A DNA stretch of 64,000 bases from Rubellimicrobium arenae. GTDB taxonomy: Bacteria > Pseudomonadota > Alphaproteobacteria > Rhodobacterales > Rhodobacteraceae. Positions 1 through 10,536 of the stretch are shown here, one piece after another. Every line of letters starts with the position of its first letter. Positions within the stretch are counted from its first letter, which is position 1. The notes under the pieces were generated by a model that did not search any database, had not been told where the DNA came from, and saw only the letters and a program-made list of their open reading frames with translations. The position numbers and the translations under genes were made by a program. The stretch lies in NCBI RefSeq assembly GCF_017916295.1, contig NZ_JAFMSS010000004.1:124001-188000 (forward strand). The letters are read 5' to 3'.

Positions 1-1103
1 GGGTGCCAGCCGTCCCCCGCCGCCCAGGCCAGAGGGCCGTCGCCGCGCCCTTCGGCCTGGGCCATGGCGGCGGCCTGGACGCCGGCCTCGATCTCGCGGC
101 GCTCGATGTTGTGGGCGTTCAGGCGTTCGGCCAGGGCCTGCGCCTCGTGCGGGTCGTCGGTGGCCAGGAGTCGCGCGCCCAGGTCGGCCTGCCCGACCCG
201 CCCCCCGGCGTTGACGCGCGGCCCGAGGACATAGCCCAGGTGGTAGGCGCTGGGCGCGGTGTTGAGCGCGGCGATGTCGGCCAGCGCGGCAAGGCCCGGA
301 CGCTGCCGCTTGGCCATGATGACGAGCCCCTGCCGCACCAGCGCGCGGTTGACCCCCGTCAGCGGGGCCACGTCGGCCACGGTGGCCAGCGCCACGAGGT
401 CGAGCATGGCCATGAGGTCGGGGCCGGCTTGGCCCTGGGCCTTGAGCCGCCGGTTCGCCTCCACGAGCAGGAGGAAGACCACGCCCGCCGCGCAGAGATG
501 GCCGAGGTCGCCCGATTCGTCCTGGCGGTTGGGGTTCACCACGGCCACGCAGTCGGGGAGGGTCTCGCCGCCCATGTGGTGGTCGAGGACGATCACGTCC
601 GCCCCGGCCGCCGCCGCGATGGGCCCGTGGGACAGGGTGCCGCAGTCCACGCAGACGATCAGGTCATGCGCGGCGGCGAGGCGGGCCATCGCGGGTTCGT
701 TGGGGCCGTAGCCTTCCTCGATGCGGTCGGGGATATAAAGCGTGGCGTTCCGCCCCATGCGGCGCAGCCAGGTCAGCAGCAGCGCGGCCGAGGCCCCGCC
801 GTCCACGTCGTAGTCGGCGAAGACGGCGATCCGTTCCCCCCGCTGCACCGCCTGGAGGAAGCGGTCGGCGGCAGGCCCCATGTCGCGGAGCGTCAGCGGG
901 TCGGGAAGGAGGTCGCGCAGGCGCGGATCGAGGAAGCCCGGCGCCTGGTCGATGCCGATCCCGCGCCGCACCAGGGTCAGGGCCAGCGCCCGATCGAGCC
1001 GGGCGTCGCGGGCCATCGCCTCGGCCAGGCGATCCTCTTCGAGGCTGGGGCCGATCCAGCGCCGGCCGGTGAGCGATTCGGAGACGTCGAGGAAGGCACC
1101 CAT
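1..1103 (-). CDS. recJ: RecJ single-stranded-DNA-specific 5'-3' exonuclease (C-terminal part outside the window)
   Basis: This gene runs off the left edge; only the N-terminal 367 or so codons are present. Reading the minus strand from ATG at 1103 gives MGAFLDVSES, then the DHH-superfamily signatures FADYDVDGGASAALLL (motif I, metal-binding Asp residues), CVDCGT, and VLDHHMGG (the DHH motif), in the order and spacing expected of RecJ. RecJ degrades single-stranded DNA 5'-3' in recombination and mismatch/base-excision repair in the cytoplasm. The C-terminal DHHA1 and OB domains would lie beyond base 1. The start was chosen because the ATG stands a typical distance before the first conserved motif and the next upstream ATG is out of frame. 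glpX ends 65 bases upstream on the same strand; recJ-glpX-hom is a common order in Rhodobacteraceae, so co-transcription is likely. Confidence 0.93.
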   Translation of the reverse strand, partial: MGAFLDVSESLTGRRWIGPSLEEDRLAEAMARDARLDRALALTLVRRGIGIDQAPGFLDPRLRDLLPDPLTLRDMGPAADRFLQAVQRGERIAVFADYDVDGGASAALLLTWLRRMGRNATLYIPDRIEEGYGPNEPAMARLAAAHDLIVCVDCGTLSHGPIAAAAGADVIVLDHHMGGETLPDCVAVVNPNRQDESGDLGHLCAAGVVFLLLVEANRRLKAQGQAGPDLMAMLDLVALATVADVAPLTGVNRALVRQGLVIMAKRQRPGLAALADIAALNTAPSAYHLGYVLGPRVNAGGRVGQADLGARLLATDDPHEAQALAERLNAHNIERREIEAGVQAAAMAQAEGRGDGPLAWAAGDGWH

Positions 1104-1168
1104 GGCCCGAGGTGTCGCCCGGAGGCGCCATTGATGGCAAGCCCCCGGGTCCGGCCATTCCGGCTACG

Positions 1169-2131
1169 TCAACGGATGGGGTTCGTGTAGCTCATCCGGC
1201 GGACCGAGCCGGTCTTGGAGCGCATGAGCACCGTTTCCACGGTGATCGAGTCGGGCGTCCGCTTGATGCCGGTGAGGAGGCTGCCGTCCGTCACGCCGGT
1301 CGCGGCGAAGATCACGTCGCCGGTCACCATGTCGTCGCGGGTGTAGACGCGGTCGAAGTTGGTGATGCCGGCCTTCTGGGCGCGGCCGCGTTCGTCGTCG
1401 TTGCGGAACAGGAGCTTGCCGTAGATCTGCCCGCCCATGCACTTGAGCGCGGCGGCCGCCAGCACCCCCTCGGGCGCGCCGCCCGAGCCCATGTACATGT
1501 CGATGCCGGTCTTGGGCTCGGCGCAGTGCATGACGCCCGCGACGTCGCCGTCGGTGATGAGCCGCACCTTGGCGCCCGTCGAGCGGACCTCGGCGATCAT
1601 CTCGGCGTGGCGGTCGCGGTCGAGGATGCAGACGGTGATGTCGCGGGTGGACACGCCCTTGGAGGAGGCGAGCGCCGAGACACGCTCGGAGGGGGTCATC
1701 GACAGCGTGACCACGCCGCGCTTGTAGCCCGGGCCCACGGCCAGCTTCTCCATATAGACGTCGGGGGCGTGCAGCAGCGTGCCGCGCGGCGCCATGGCGA
1801 CCACGGCCAGCGCGTTGGGCATGTCGCGGGCGGTGAGCGTGGTGCCTTCGAGCGGGTCGAGCGCGATGTCCACGGCGGGGCCCTGGCCGGTGCCGACCTC
1901 CTCGCCGATGTAGAGCATCGGGGCCTCGTCGCGCTCGCCTTCGCCGATCACCACGACGCCCTTGATGTCGAGCATGTTGAGCTGGCGGCGCATCCCGTCC
2001 ACGGCGGCCTGGTCGGCGGCCTTCTCGTTGCCGCGGCCGATATGGTCCGCGCAGGCGATGGCGGCGGCCTCCGACACCCGGGCGAGGCCCAGGGAAAGCA
2101 TGCGGTCGTGGAATTCGGGCTGGTCGGCCAT
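1169..2131 (-). CDS. glpX: Class II fructose-1,6-bisphosphatase (GlpX)
   Basis: Hydrolyses fructose-1,6-bisphosphate to fructose-6-phosphate in gluconeogenesis (and sugar-phosphate cycling) in the cytoplasm. The 320-residue protein begins MADQPEFHDR and carries the GlpX-type metal and substrate motifs: GEGERDEAPM, the DPLEGTT metal site, LDRDRH and MGSGGAPEG. Length matches the family (about 320-335). Of two in-frame starts I choose ATG at 2131 rather than the TTG ten codons upstream, because AAAGGA sits 7 bases before it and homologues start at this point. Lies between hom and recJ on the same strand. Nothing odd in the sequence; the assignment is firm. Confidence 0.95.
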   Translation of the reverse strand: MADQPEFHDRMLSLGLARVSEAAAIACADHIGRGNEKAADQAAVDGMRRQLNMLDIKGVVVIGEGERDEAPMLYIGEEVGTGQGPAVDIALDPLEGTTLTARDMPNALAVVAMAPRGTLLHAPDVYMEKLAVGPGYKRGVVTLSMTPSERVSALASSKGVSTRDITVCILDRDRHAEMIAEVRSTGAKVRLITDGDVAGVMHCAEPKTGIDMYMGSGGAPEGVLAAAALKCMGGQIYGKLLFRNDDERGRAQKAGITNFDRVYTRDDMVTGDVIFAATGVTDGSLLTGIKRTPDSITVETVLMRSKTGSVRRMSYTNPIR

Positions 2132-2275
2132 GGGGCGGTCCTTTTGGCTGCGTCGCAGCAAGGGTTAGCCCGGGCTCGCGGGAGCGTGAAGGGCTGGGAG
2201 CGCTAACGGCCGGCCTGAAATCGCCGCCGGCCCCGGGCGACGCCCCGTCAGGTGCGCCGGAGCCCGGGGACAGAA

Positions 2276-2303
2276 GGGGCCGGGACGACCGGGGTCCGGC
2301 CCC
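2276..2303 (-). terminator. Hairpin downstream of hom
   Basis: Imperfect GC-rich hairpin: 2276-2286 (GGGGCCGGGAC) pairs with 2294-2303 (GTCCGGCCCC) with one bulged G. It sits 13 bases past the hom stop codon on the minus strand and ahead of glpX. There is no T-run, so it could attenuate rather than fully terminate. Confidence 0.4.
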
Positions 2304-2315
2304 AGGGGCGGGGGA

Positions 2316-3602
2316 TCAGACCGCCTCGATGCGGATCGCCACGGGGCTGCCCGCGACGACGCCGGTGTCGGGGAAGGCGGCCATGGCCTCGTCGAGGGCG
2401 ATGCGCGTCGTCCGGTGCGTGACGATGAGGACGGGAGCGGTGCCCTCCTCGTGGCCGTATTGGCGCATCCGGTCGATCGAGATGCCCGAATCGCCCAGGA
2501 CCCGCGCGACCTTGGCCAGCGCGCCGGGTTTGTCGACGAGCTGGAGCCGCAGGTAGTAGGGGGCGGGCACCGCCGCCTTGGCGGGACGGGCCTTGGCCAG
2601 CGTCGCGGCGGGCTGGCCGAAGGTCGGCAGGCGGTTGCCGCGCGCGATGTCCACGAGATCCGACAGCACGGCGCTGGCCGTGGGGCCCGCCCCCGCGCCG
2701 GGGCCGCGCAGGACGATCTGGCCCACGGCGTCGCCTTCCAGCACCACCATGTTGGTGCCGCCCTGGAGCTGCCCCAGCGGCGAGGTCGCGGGCACGAGGC
2801 AGGGCTGCATCCGCTGTTCGAGCCCGCGCCCGGTCATCTGCGCCACGCCCAGGAGCTTGATCCTGAAGCCCATGTCATCGGCGCGGCGGATGTCCTCGAT
2901 GGTGACGGAGCCGATGCCCTCGAGCTCCACGTGGTCGAAGTCGACCTGCGTGCCGAAGGCGATGGCCGACAGCAGCGACAGCTTGTGGCCCGCGTCGATG
3001 CCGTCCACGTCGAGCCGGGGATCGGCCTCGAGGTAGCCGAGCTGGCGGGCTTCCTCGAAGACCTCGGCGTAGGGGAGGCCCGCGCTTTCCATCCGGGTCA
3101 GGATGTAGTTGCAGGTGCCGTTCATGACGCCCATGACGCGGGTCATCTGGTTCCCCGCGAGTCCCTCGGTCAGGGCCTTGATGACGGGGATGCCGCCCGC
3201 CACGGCGGCCTCGAAGCGGATCAAGCGGCCGGCGGATTCGGCCAGGAGGGCCAGCGCCTGCCCATGATGGGCGAGCATCGCCTTGTTGGCGGTCACCACG
3301 TCATGGCCCGCGGCGATGGCGGCCTCGGTCGCCTCCTTGGCGGCGCCCTCGTGGCCGCCCATCAGCTCGACGAAGACGTCGATGTCGGAGCGGCGGGCGA
3401 GGGCGACCGGATCGTCCTCCCAGGCGTAGCCGGACAGCGGCACGCCCCGGTCGCGCGACCGGTCCCGCGCCGAGACGGCGACGATCTCGATGGGGCGGCC
3501 GGCGCGCGCGGCGACGAGCGGGCCATGGGTCTGGAGGATGCGCAGGACACCCGCCCCCACGGTGCCGAGTCCGGCGATGCCGATGCGGAGCGGTGCGGTC
3601 AT
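2316..3602 (-). CDS. hom: Homoserine dehydrogenase
   Basis: NAD(P)-dependent reduction of aspartate-semialdehyde to homoserine, the branch step to threonine and methionine; cytoplasmic. The 428-residue protein starts MTAPLRIGIAGLGTVGAGVL (Rossmann GxGxxG), followed by the central catalytic/dimerisation region (TANKAMLAHHG, AAVAGGIPVI, MNGTCNYILT, DVDGIDAGHKL) and a C-terminal ACT domain (about residues 350-425, beginning YYLRLQLVDKPGALAKVA) of the kind that senses threonine. Length and domain order are those of the standard monofunctional enzyme, not the aspartokinase fusion. A GAGGG ribosome site precedes the ATG at 3602. It is the first gene of the apparent hom-glpX-recJ run, with a hairpin just after it. 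Confidence 0.96.
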   Translation of the reverse strand: MTAPLRIGIAGLGTVGAGVLRILQTHGPLVAARAGRPIEIVAVSARDRSRDRGVPLSGYAWEDDPVALARRSDIDVFVELMGGHEGAAKEATEAAIAAGHDVVTANKAMLAHHGQALALLAESAGRLIRFEAAVAGGIPVIKALTEGLAGNQMTRVMGVMNGTCNYILTRMESAGLPYAEVFEEARQLGYLEADPRLDVDGIDAGHKLSLLSAIAFGTQVDFDHVELEGIGSVTIEDIRRADDMGFRIKLLGVAQMTGRGLEQRMQPCLVPATSPLGQLQGGTNMVVLEGDAVGQIVLRGPGAGAGPTASAVLSDLVDIARGNRLPTFGQPAATLAKARPAKAAVPAPYYLRLQLVDKPGALAKVARVLGDSGISIDRMRQYGHEEGTAPVLIVTHRTTRIALDEAMAAFPDTGVVAGSPVAIRIEAV

Positions 3603-3659
3603 GATGGCGAAACCCTCGGTCTGATTGAAGCGCGGGGGACCGTTACCCCGTCCGCCCGG

Positions 3660-4007
3660 TCATGGCAACGAAGCGCCCGACGGGTCGGCCCCCGGCGTCC
3701 CGCTGGCCGGATCGCGGGTCCGCAACGCTTCGGCCCGGGCCTGGAGCGCGGCGAGGCGGGCCGGGTCGGGAGGAGGCCCCGCGGCGGTCAGGGCGCCTGC
3801 GCGCGCGGCCAGCGCGTCGGCCCGGTCCGGCCGGCCCGGCCCGGGACCGGGCGGCAGGGCCCGGGCCTCGGCCACGAGCCCGGCGAGGGGGATCAGCGCG
3901 GGCGGCCGCGCCGTCCGCTCGGCCGGGTCGAGGCGGGCGTCGAGGGCCGGAAACTCCGCGCAGGCGGCGAGCGGCAGGAGAAGGGCGAGCAGGGTCGGGC
4001 GGCGCAT
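3660..4007 (-). CDS. Small putative lipoprotein
   Basis: A 115-residue protein with a clear lipoprotein signal: MRRPTLLALLLPLAACAEF has basic residues, a hydrophobic core and a lipobox (LAAC) with the lipidated Cys at residue 16. The mature part is Ala/Pro/Arg-rich, probably helical, with no recognised domain. It follows three Tad-like genes on the same strand after a 48-base gap, so it may be a small outer-membrane accessory of that system (inference). The composition is biased, but the signal peptide argues for a real gene. Confidence 0.6.
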   Translation of the reverse strand: MRRPTLLALLLPLAACAEFPALDARLDPAERTARPPALIPLAGLVAEARALPPGPGPGRPDRADALAARAGALTAAGPPPDPARLAALQARAEALRTRDPASGTPGADPSGASLP

Positions 4008-4055
4008 GGCGCGATCCTAGCCCGTCCCGATGCCGCGCGGAACCCGGGCGGAGGG

Positions 4056-4673
4056 TCAGCAGGTCTGGCCGTCCGAGGCCCAGGGCCCGTCGTTGCCGAA
4101 GCTCCAGCAGAGGCGGGGCGCGAATCGCGGCTGGAACACCATCATGTCCGTGATTTCGAAGGCGGGGAGGCCCACCCGGAAGGCGGGGGTGTAGCGGCTC
4201 TGGGTTTCCACGAGGAGGCCGACCTCGCCGTTGAACATGGCGGGCAGGGACTGGTCGCGGATGGCGGCGAGGGTGGCGTCGGTGCGGGCGGCGCCGCTGC
4301 CCCGCACCTGCGACCAGATCACGTGGTAGCGGTTGTCGCTGCTGGTGAAGCGGAAGACCGTGACGCGCAGCATGGCCGGGCGGGCGTGGGGGGTCAGCAG
4401 GCGGTAGAGCACGTAAAGGCTGTCGAGGTATTCGGGGGTGATCGGGGCGTTCACCTCGCGGCTGAGGGCGTCGCCGATGGTGTAGGCGGCCTTTACGTCC
4501 AGGGATTCGGCGCGGAAGGCGTCGAAGAACACGAAGACCGCCATCTGGCACCAGAACAGCAGCGGCAGGATGAGCAGCATCTCGATGCTGATGCTGCCCG
4601 ACTCCTCGCGCAGGAAGCGGGACAGCAGGCGGCGGGGCGTCGGGAGGCGGGACAGCGGGGGGCAGGGCGTCAT
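4056..4673 (-). CDS. TadE/TadG-like pseudopilin, second copy
   Basis: 205 residues from ATG at 4673. After a basic N-terminus, LREESGSISIEMLLILPLL is the TadE-type prepilin-like segment: a Glu five residues into a long hydrophobic helix (about residues 22-45), typical of minor pseudopilins of the Flp/Tad type IVc pilus that are anchored in the inner membrane. The rest is a periplasmic domain with two Cys near the C-terminus (LCWSFG and final QTC) that could form a disulfide. It lies 8 bases after a second TadE-like gene and after a vWA TadG-like gene, forming a three-gene minor-pilin unit. Confidence 0.75.
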   Translation of the reverse strand: MTPCPPLSRLPTPRRLLSRFLREESGSISIEMLLILPLLFWCQMAVFVFFDAFRAESLDVKAAYTIGDALSREVNAPITPEYLDSLYVLYRLLTPHARPAMLRVTVFRFTSSDNRYHVIWSQVRGSGAARTDATLAAIRDQSLPAMFNGEVGLLVETQSRYTPAFRVGLPAFEITDMMVFQPRFAPRLCWSFGNDGPWASDGQTC

Positions 4674-4681
4674 GGGCGGGC

Positions 4682-5206
4682 TCAGCTCGGCTCGACCACG
4701 AAGGCCGCGGTGGACACGAGGGCGAAGCCGCCCCCGCCTTGCCGCAGGAGCGCGGCGCCGAGGCCGGTCGTGGGGAAGTAAGGGTCCACCAGGACGCAGG
4801 CCCGCAGCAGCATCAGGCTGTTGGACGCCCCCGGGGTGAAGGTGCGGACCGGGGCCGCCGCGTTGCCGCGGTCCAGGCAGTCCGCCGTGTCGGGCAGCAT
4901 GGGCCAGGCGCGCGGGTCGATCGGGCGCATCTCCAGCCGGATCTGGCCGGCGCAATCCGGGATGATCGCGGCGCCCCGGCAGATCCGCGCCTTGAGGGCG
5001 TCGTGGGTGACGGGGCCGAGCCGTCCGAGCCGCACCTCGCGCACCGCCATGTCGAGCGCGCGGTCCAGCATCACCTGTTGCGTCAGGACCGTCCCGAGCT
5101 CGAAGGTGGACAGGAACAGCCCGAAGACGAAAGGGAAAAGGATCACGAACTCGATGGCGAGGGCGCCCTCCTCCTCGGCGAGGAAGCGTCGGAGCCAGCC
5201 GGTCAT
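4682..5206 (-). CDS. TadE/TadG-like pseudopilin, first copy
   Basis: 174 residues, start ATG at 5206 overlapping the stop of the upstream vWA gene by 4 bases (translational coupling). N-terminus LAEEEGALAIEFVILFPFVF is a canonical TadE segment: acidic residues, then E followed by a hydrophobic transmembrane helix (about residues 12-35). The periplasmic part contains several Cys (RICRGAAIIPDCAG, ADCLDRG, RACVLVDP), suggesting disulfides. Probably a minor subunit of a Flp/Tad pilus; the core tad genes (flp, cpaA-F, tadB/C) are not in the window. Confidence 0.78.
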   Translation of the reverse strand: MTGWLRRFLAEEEGALAIEFVILFPFVFGLFLSTFELGTVLTQQVMLDRALDMAVREVRLGRLGPVTHDALKARICRGAAIIPDCAGQIRLEMRPIDPRAWPMLPDTADCLDRGNAAAPVRTFTPGASNSLMLLRACVLVDPYFPTTGLGAALLRQGGGGFALVSTAAFVVEPS

Positions 5207-6999
5207 CGCATCAGCCTGAGCGCGTTGATCTGGGCGGCGATGGTGCGGAACACGGTGTCGATCTGGAGCCCGCTGGCGTCGAAGTAGTTGCTGGAGGCCA
5301 GCTGCCCGTCGTCCGAGACGCAGCGGCGGATGGCGGCCTGCCCGTTCTGGGGCGCCTCGAAGGCGATGCCGTAGACGACGATGCCCAGCCCGACGGCGCG
5401 ATGGCACATCGCCTGGAGCTGGGCGTCCATGGTGGCCACCGGGACCAGGCTCCGGAAGGCGTCCATCTGCGCCTTGTAGGCCGACAGGCGCGATGCGGCG
5501 TCCCCGCCCAGCGCGCGGGCGTAGAGCTGCCAGGCGACCCACGAGGCGCGGACGCCCGGCCAGGCCGAGGTGTTGTTGCCGCCCCAAAGCTCGGCCCAGG
5601 TGAGCTGGCTGACCCCGCCGCCGGCGTTCCAGGGGCCGGTGCGCCATTCCCCCGCCCCGTAGGAGCGATGCGGCACCCAGTAGTCGTAGTTGGTCGACGG
5701 GCGGTCGATGCGGATGGACAGCGCCCCGTCCAGCGCCGAGCGGTAGACCGGCGACTGGCCGGCGCGATAGCCGGTGTTCATCTGCTCGGCCTCGAAATGC
5801 TCGCCGTCGGTCATCAGGACGACGACCTTGAGGGTGCCGGTCCCGAAGGCCAGCGGCCGACCCGCCACCGCGGCCGAGCCGAAGGCGTTGCGGAACACCG
5901 GTTCGGAGGTCGGGTCGAGGAAGGTCAGGCCCCAGCGCATCCCCGCGTTGATGGAGGTCGCGCCCACCCCCACGAGACCGTTGATCCGGCTGTGGAGGGT
6001 CGCGGCGGCGCGCGTGGGCGGCAGGACGACGTTGCCGGGCTCGTCGGGGCACCAGCGGTTGGTGGCGCGGGGGGCGTTGTCGACCGGCGCCACGTAGCCG
6101 TTGGGCATGCTGTCGGGGACGCGGTCGCCGTTGGCGTCGCCCAGACCCTCGGCGAAGGAGAAGGTGTCCACCCAGGCCGTGGCCGGCATGGACAGGTTGC
6201 GGTCGATGCTCTGCTGGCCGTAGACCGACGCCGGCAGGTCCACGCAGTTCGAGCCGGTCACGAAGCCGGGCACGCCGGCGGTGTCGGTCACGGCGTACCT
6301 GGCCCGCAGCGCCGCGCCGAGATTGACCTGCCCGTTGAACGGGACGATGGCGATGGAGATCCGGTTCTCGCTGTCGCTGGCCAGGACGGTGTCGACGAAG
6401 TTGTTCGCGGCGGTCTTGAGGTTGGCCAGCTTCTGGACGGGGTTGCCCTGGCCGTCCCGCGCCATGGAGCCCGACACGTCGAGCACCAGGACGATCTCGA
6501 TGTCCTGCACGCTTTCGATCGCGGCGGCCGAGGCCGCGATGTCCAGGGTCCGCACGCCCACGAGCCGCATGAAGTCGGTGCGCAGGCTGGCCGTGGCGCT
6601 GGCCCCCACCTGCCGGCTGTTGGTGGCGATCGCCGTGGTGACGGTCCCGAGCTGCCCGCCGATGCCCGCCTTGCGGAAGTAGTCCTGGACGATGGTCCGC
6701 GTCGCCGCGGCGTCCGCCGTCTGGTCGAGCGACGAGGCGGCGAGAACGGCGCGGTCCAGGGTCGTCTGGAGCAGGGCCCGGCTGCGTTCGTGCCGCGCGA
6801 TGTCCACGGCCATGCCGCCGACGATCAGCATGGCCACGAACAGGAACAGCCCCAGCACGAGCATCGACCCGTCCTCCTCGGCGGCGAAGCGGGCCAGGGC
6901 GCGGAGCGGGCGCGTGCGAGGCTGGCGCAAGGGGTCACCCTTCGGCGTGAGGGTCCGGGGCCGGGGGCCTTCGCCGGATCGAAGCGCCGCGTCAGCCAT
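5203..6999 (-). CDS. TadG-like protein with von Willebrand A domain
   Basis: 598 residues. After a 40-residue basic/cytosolic start comes the TadE/G-type segment AAEEDGSMLVLGLFLFVAML (single transmembrane helix, about residues 42-64), then a coiled region and a von Willebrand A domain starting at about residue 170 with an intact MIDAS motif DVSGSM and a later MTDGEHF strand. The vWA domain is periplasmic/extracellular and has large inserts with paired Cys. TadG-type proteins anchor or tip the Flp pilus and mediate adhesion. First gene of a minus-strand run with two TadE-like genes; divergent from glutamate dehydrogenase across 136 bases. Flp-pilus role is inferred from family and neighbours. 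Confidence 0.85.
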   Translation of the reverse strand: MADAALRSGEGPRPRTLTPKGDPLRQPRTRPLRALARFAAEEDGSMLVLGLFLFVAMLIVGGMAVDIARHERSRALLQTTLDRAVLAASSLDQTADAAATRTIVQDYFRKAGIGGQLGTVTTAIATNSRQVGASATASLRTDFMRLVGVRTLDIAASAAAIESVQDIEIVLVLDVSGSMARDGQGNPVQKLANLKTAANNFVDTVLASDSENRISIAIVPFNGQVNLGAALRARYAVTDTAGVPGFVTGSNCVDLPASVYGQQSIDRNLSMPATAWVDTFSFAEGLGDANGDRVPDSMPNGYVAPVDNAPRATNRWCPDEPGNVVLPPTRAAATLHSRINGLVGVGATSINAGMRWGLTFLDPTSEPVFRNAFGSAAVAGRPLAFGTGTLKVVVLMTDGEHFEAEQMNTGYRAGQSPVYRSALDGALSIRIDRPSTNYDYWVPHRSYGAGEWRTGPWNAGGGVSQLTWAELWGGNNTSAWPGVRASWVAWQLYARALGGDAASRLSAYKAQMDAFRSLVPVATMDAQLQAMCHRAVGLGIVVYGIAFEAPQNGQAAIRRCVSDDGQLASSNYFDASGLQIDTVFRTIAAQINALRLMR

Positions 7000-7135
7000 C
7001 CGGGGGACTGGTTTCGCGCCAGGATCAGCCGATAATCTCTAGGGATCCGTTAATGCCGGGCGCCGGGGCGGGAAAACCCCGGCGGTTCCCCTGGGGACGC
7101 CACCCGATCCCGGCCGGACAGGACAGGAGACGACC

Positions 7136-8578
<1,443 letters not shown>

Positions 8579-8721
8579 CCGGGCGGGCGCGACCCTGGGG
8601 CGATGCGGCCGGGTGACTCCCGGGGGGCCTTGGTCCCGCCGCGTCGCGCGATCTCTGGCGGGCGGCGGCGGTCTGTGGAACAAGCCCGGGCGATTCCTTT
8701 GCCTGGCTTCGAGGTTCCCGG

Positions 8722-9138
8722 ATGAACGCGGCGCTCGCTTCCTTGTTCAAGACCCTGTTCCCCGTGCTGATCGGGGCCATCGCCATCGGCGTGCTGGCGC
8801 TGGCCGGGGCGGTGACGGTGCAGGGCGGCGGCCCGGTGCTGGGCGGCGCGGTGGCGCTGGCGGGCTTCCTCGCCATCGTGGCGGCCTTCGGGATCGTCGC
8901 GCTGCAGATCGAGAACAACCTGCTGCTCCACCGCATCGCCGAGGCCGTCGAAGGGGCCGAGCCCGCCGCCCGCCGCGGCTCCGACGCCGCCCGGCCCGCC
9001 CCCGCCCTCAAGGCGGCGCGGCCCAGTGGCCGGGTCGAGCCCGTGCTGCGGTCCGTGCGCACCCCGCCGCCCGTCACCGCCCCCGTCACCGCTCCAGTCA
9101 CCGCCCCGCGCGCCGCGGACGAGAGCAGCGCCGCCTGA
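8722..9138 (+). CDS. Hypothetical two-helix membrane protein with Pro/Thr/Ala repeat tail
   Basis: 138 residues, start ATG at 8722 with GAGG 7 bases upstream. Two hydrophobic helices (about residues 9-32 and 40-62) are followed by IENNLLLHRIAEAVEG and a basic, Pro/Ala-rich tail containing the tandem PVTAPVTAPVTAP (near 9068-9109). I do not recognise the family. It stands between glutamate dehydrogenase and sarcosine oxidase on the same strand with gaps of more than 120 bases on each side, so it may be independently transcribed. The membrane helices and good ribosome site support a real gene. Confidence 0.6.
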   Translation: MNAALASLFKTLFPVLIGAIAIGVLALAGAVTVQGGGPVLGGAVALAGFLAIVAAFGIVALQIENNLLLHRIAEAVEGAEPAARRGSDAARPAPALKAARPSGRVEPVLRSVRTPPPVTAPVTAPVTAPRAADESSAA

Positions 9139-9264
9139 CCCCGGCTCCCGGGGCGGTCCCCGGGCCACCCCGCGGCGCGGGACCCCCAGGGCTGCCCGCG
9201 CGTCAGGGCACGCTTGCCTTTGCGGCAGGGCCGGGGCAAACGAGCCGGAAAGGGGGCAGGGACC

Positions 9265-10518
9265 ATGCGCTATTCGGGCTTTCGCCTGATCCGGGAAGGG
9301 TTCAGGGGCAACACGGGCTGGACACGGGCCTGGCGGGACCCGAGCCCCCGTCCCGACTATGACGCCATCATCATCGGCGGGGGCGGGCACGGCCTGTCCA
9401 CGGCCTACTACCTGGCCCGGAACCACGGGATCACGAATGTCGCCGTGCTCGAGAAAGGGTATCTCGGCGGCGGCAACGTCGGGCGCAACACCACCATCGT
9501 CCGCGCCAACTACTTCCTGCCCGGCAACAGCGAGTTCTATTCGCATTCCCTCAAGCTCTGGGAAGGGCTGGAGCGGGAGCTGAACTACAACGTCATGCAC
9601 TCGCAGCGCGGCCACATGATCCTGTTCCATTCGGACGGGCAGCGCGACGCGGCGGCGCGGCGCGGCAACGCCATGGCGGCGCAGGGCGACGACGCCATCC
9701 TGTACGACCGCGAGGGGGTGCGCGCCATGCTGCCCTTCCTCGACTACGAGCAGGCGCGGTTCCCGATCCATGGCGGGCTGTTCCATCCGCGCGGCGGCAC
9801 GGCGCGGCACGACGCGGTCGCCTGGGGCTATGCGCGCGGCGCCGACCGGAGGGGCGTGGACCTGATCCAGAACTGCGAGGTCACGGGCATCGACATCGAG
9901 AACGGCGTGGTCCGCGGCGTCCAGACCACGCGGGGTCCGATCCGGGCCCGCAAGGTGGGGATCGTCGTCGCCGGCCGGTCGAGCCAGGTCGCCGCCATGG
10001 CCGGGATGCGCCTGCCCATCGAAAGCCACGTCCTTCAGGCCTTCGTCACCGAAGGGCTGAAGCCGGTGATCGACCACGTCATCAGCTTTGGCATGGGGCA
10101 TTTCTACATCTCGCAGTCCGACAAGGGCGGGCTGGTGTTCGGCGGCGACCTCGACTTCTACGCGAGCTACGCCCAGCGGGGGAACCTGCCCATGGTCGAG
10201 CATGTGATGGAGGCCGGCATGACGCTGATGCCGATGATCGGGCGGGCGCGGGTGCTGCGGTCCTGGGGCGGCATCATGGACATGAGCCCCGACGGGTCGC
10301 CCATCATCGACCGGACCCATGTCGAGGGGCTCTTCCTCAACTGCGGCTGGAACTACGGGGGCTTCAAGGCGGTCCCGGCCTCGGGCTGGTGCATGGCGCA
10401 CCTGATGGCGACGGGCCAGCCGCACGAGGTCGCGGCGCGGTACCGGCTGGACCGGTTCGCGACGGGCCGGGGATTGATGGACGAGGAAGGGACCGGGGCG
10501 CAGCATTCGCTGCACTGA
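9265..10518 (+). CDS. soxB: Sarcosine oxidase, beta subunit
   Basis: Catalytic subunit of heterotetrameric sarcosine oxidase, which demethylates sarcosine to glycine, passing the methyl carbon to tetrahydrofolate and producing H2O2. 417 residues; the start MRYSGFRLIREG matches the family N-terminus and is preceded by GGGGCAGGG. Key features: the FAD-binding DAIIIGGGGHGLSTAYYLAR at about residue 33, then VLEKGYLGGGNVGRNTTIVR, and C-terminal SWGGIMDMSPDGSPII and GGFKAVPASG motifs typical of SoxB. First gene of a tightly packed soxBDAG operon. glyA, often next to such clusters, is not present here. Confidence 0.95.
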   Translation: MRYSGFRLIREGFRGNTGWTRAWRDPSPRPDYDAIIIGGGGHGLSTAYYLARNHGITNVAVLEKGYLGGGNVGRNTTIVRANYFLPGNSEFYSHSLKLWEGLERELNYNVMHSQRGHMILFHSDGQRDAAARRGNAMAAQGDDAILYDREGVRAMLPFLDYEQARFPIHGGLFHPRGGTARHDAVAWGYARGADRRGVDLIQNCEVTGIDIENGVVRGVQTTRGPIRARKVGIVVAGRSSQVAAMAGMRLPIESHVLQAFVTEGLKPVIDHVISFGMGHFYISQSDKGGLVFGGDLDFYASYAQRGNLPMVEHVMEAGMTLMPMIGRARVLRSWGGIMDMSPDGSPIIDRTHVEGLFLNCGWNYGGFKAVPASGWCMAHLMATGQPHEVAARYRLDRFATGRGLMDEEGTGAQHSLH

Positions 10519-10536
10519 CCGGAGCAGGGGACAAGA

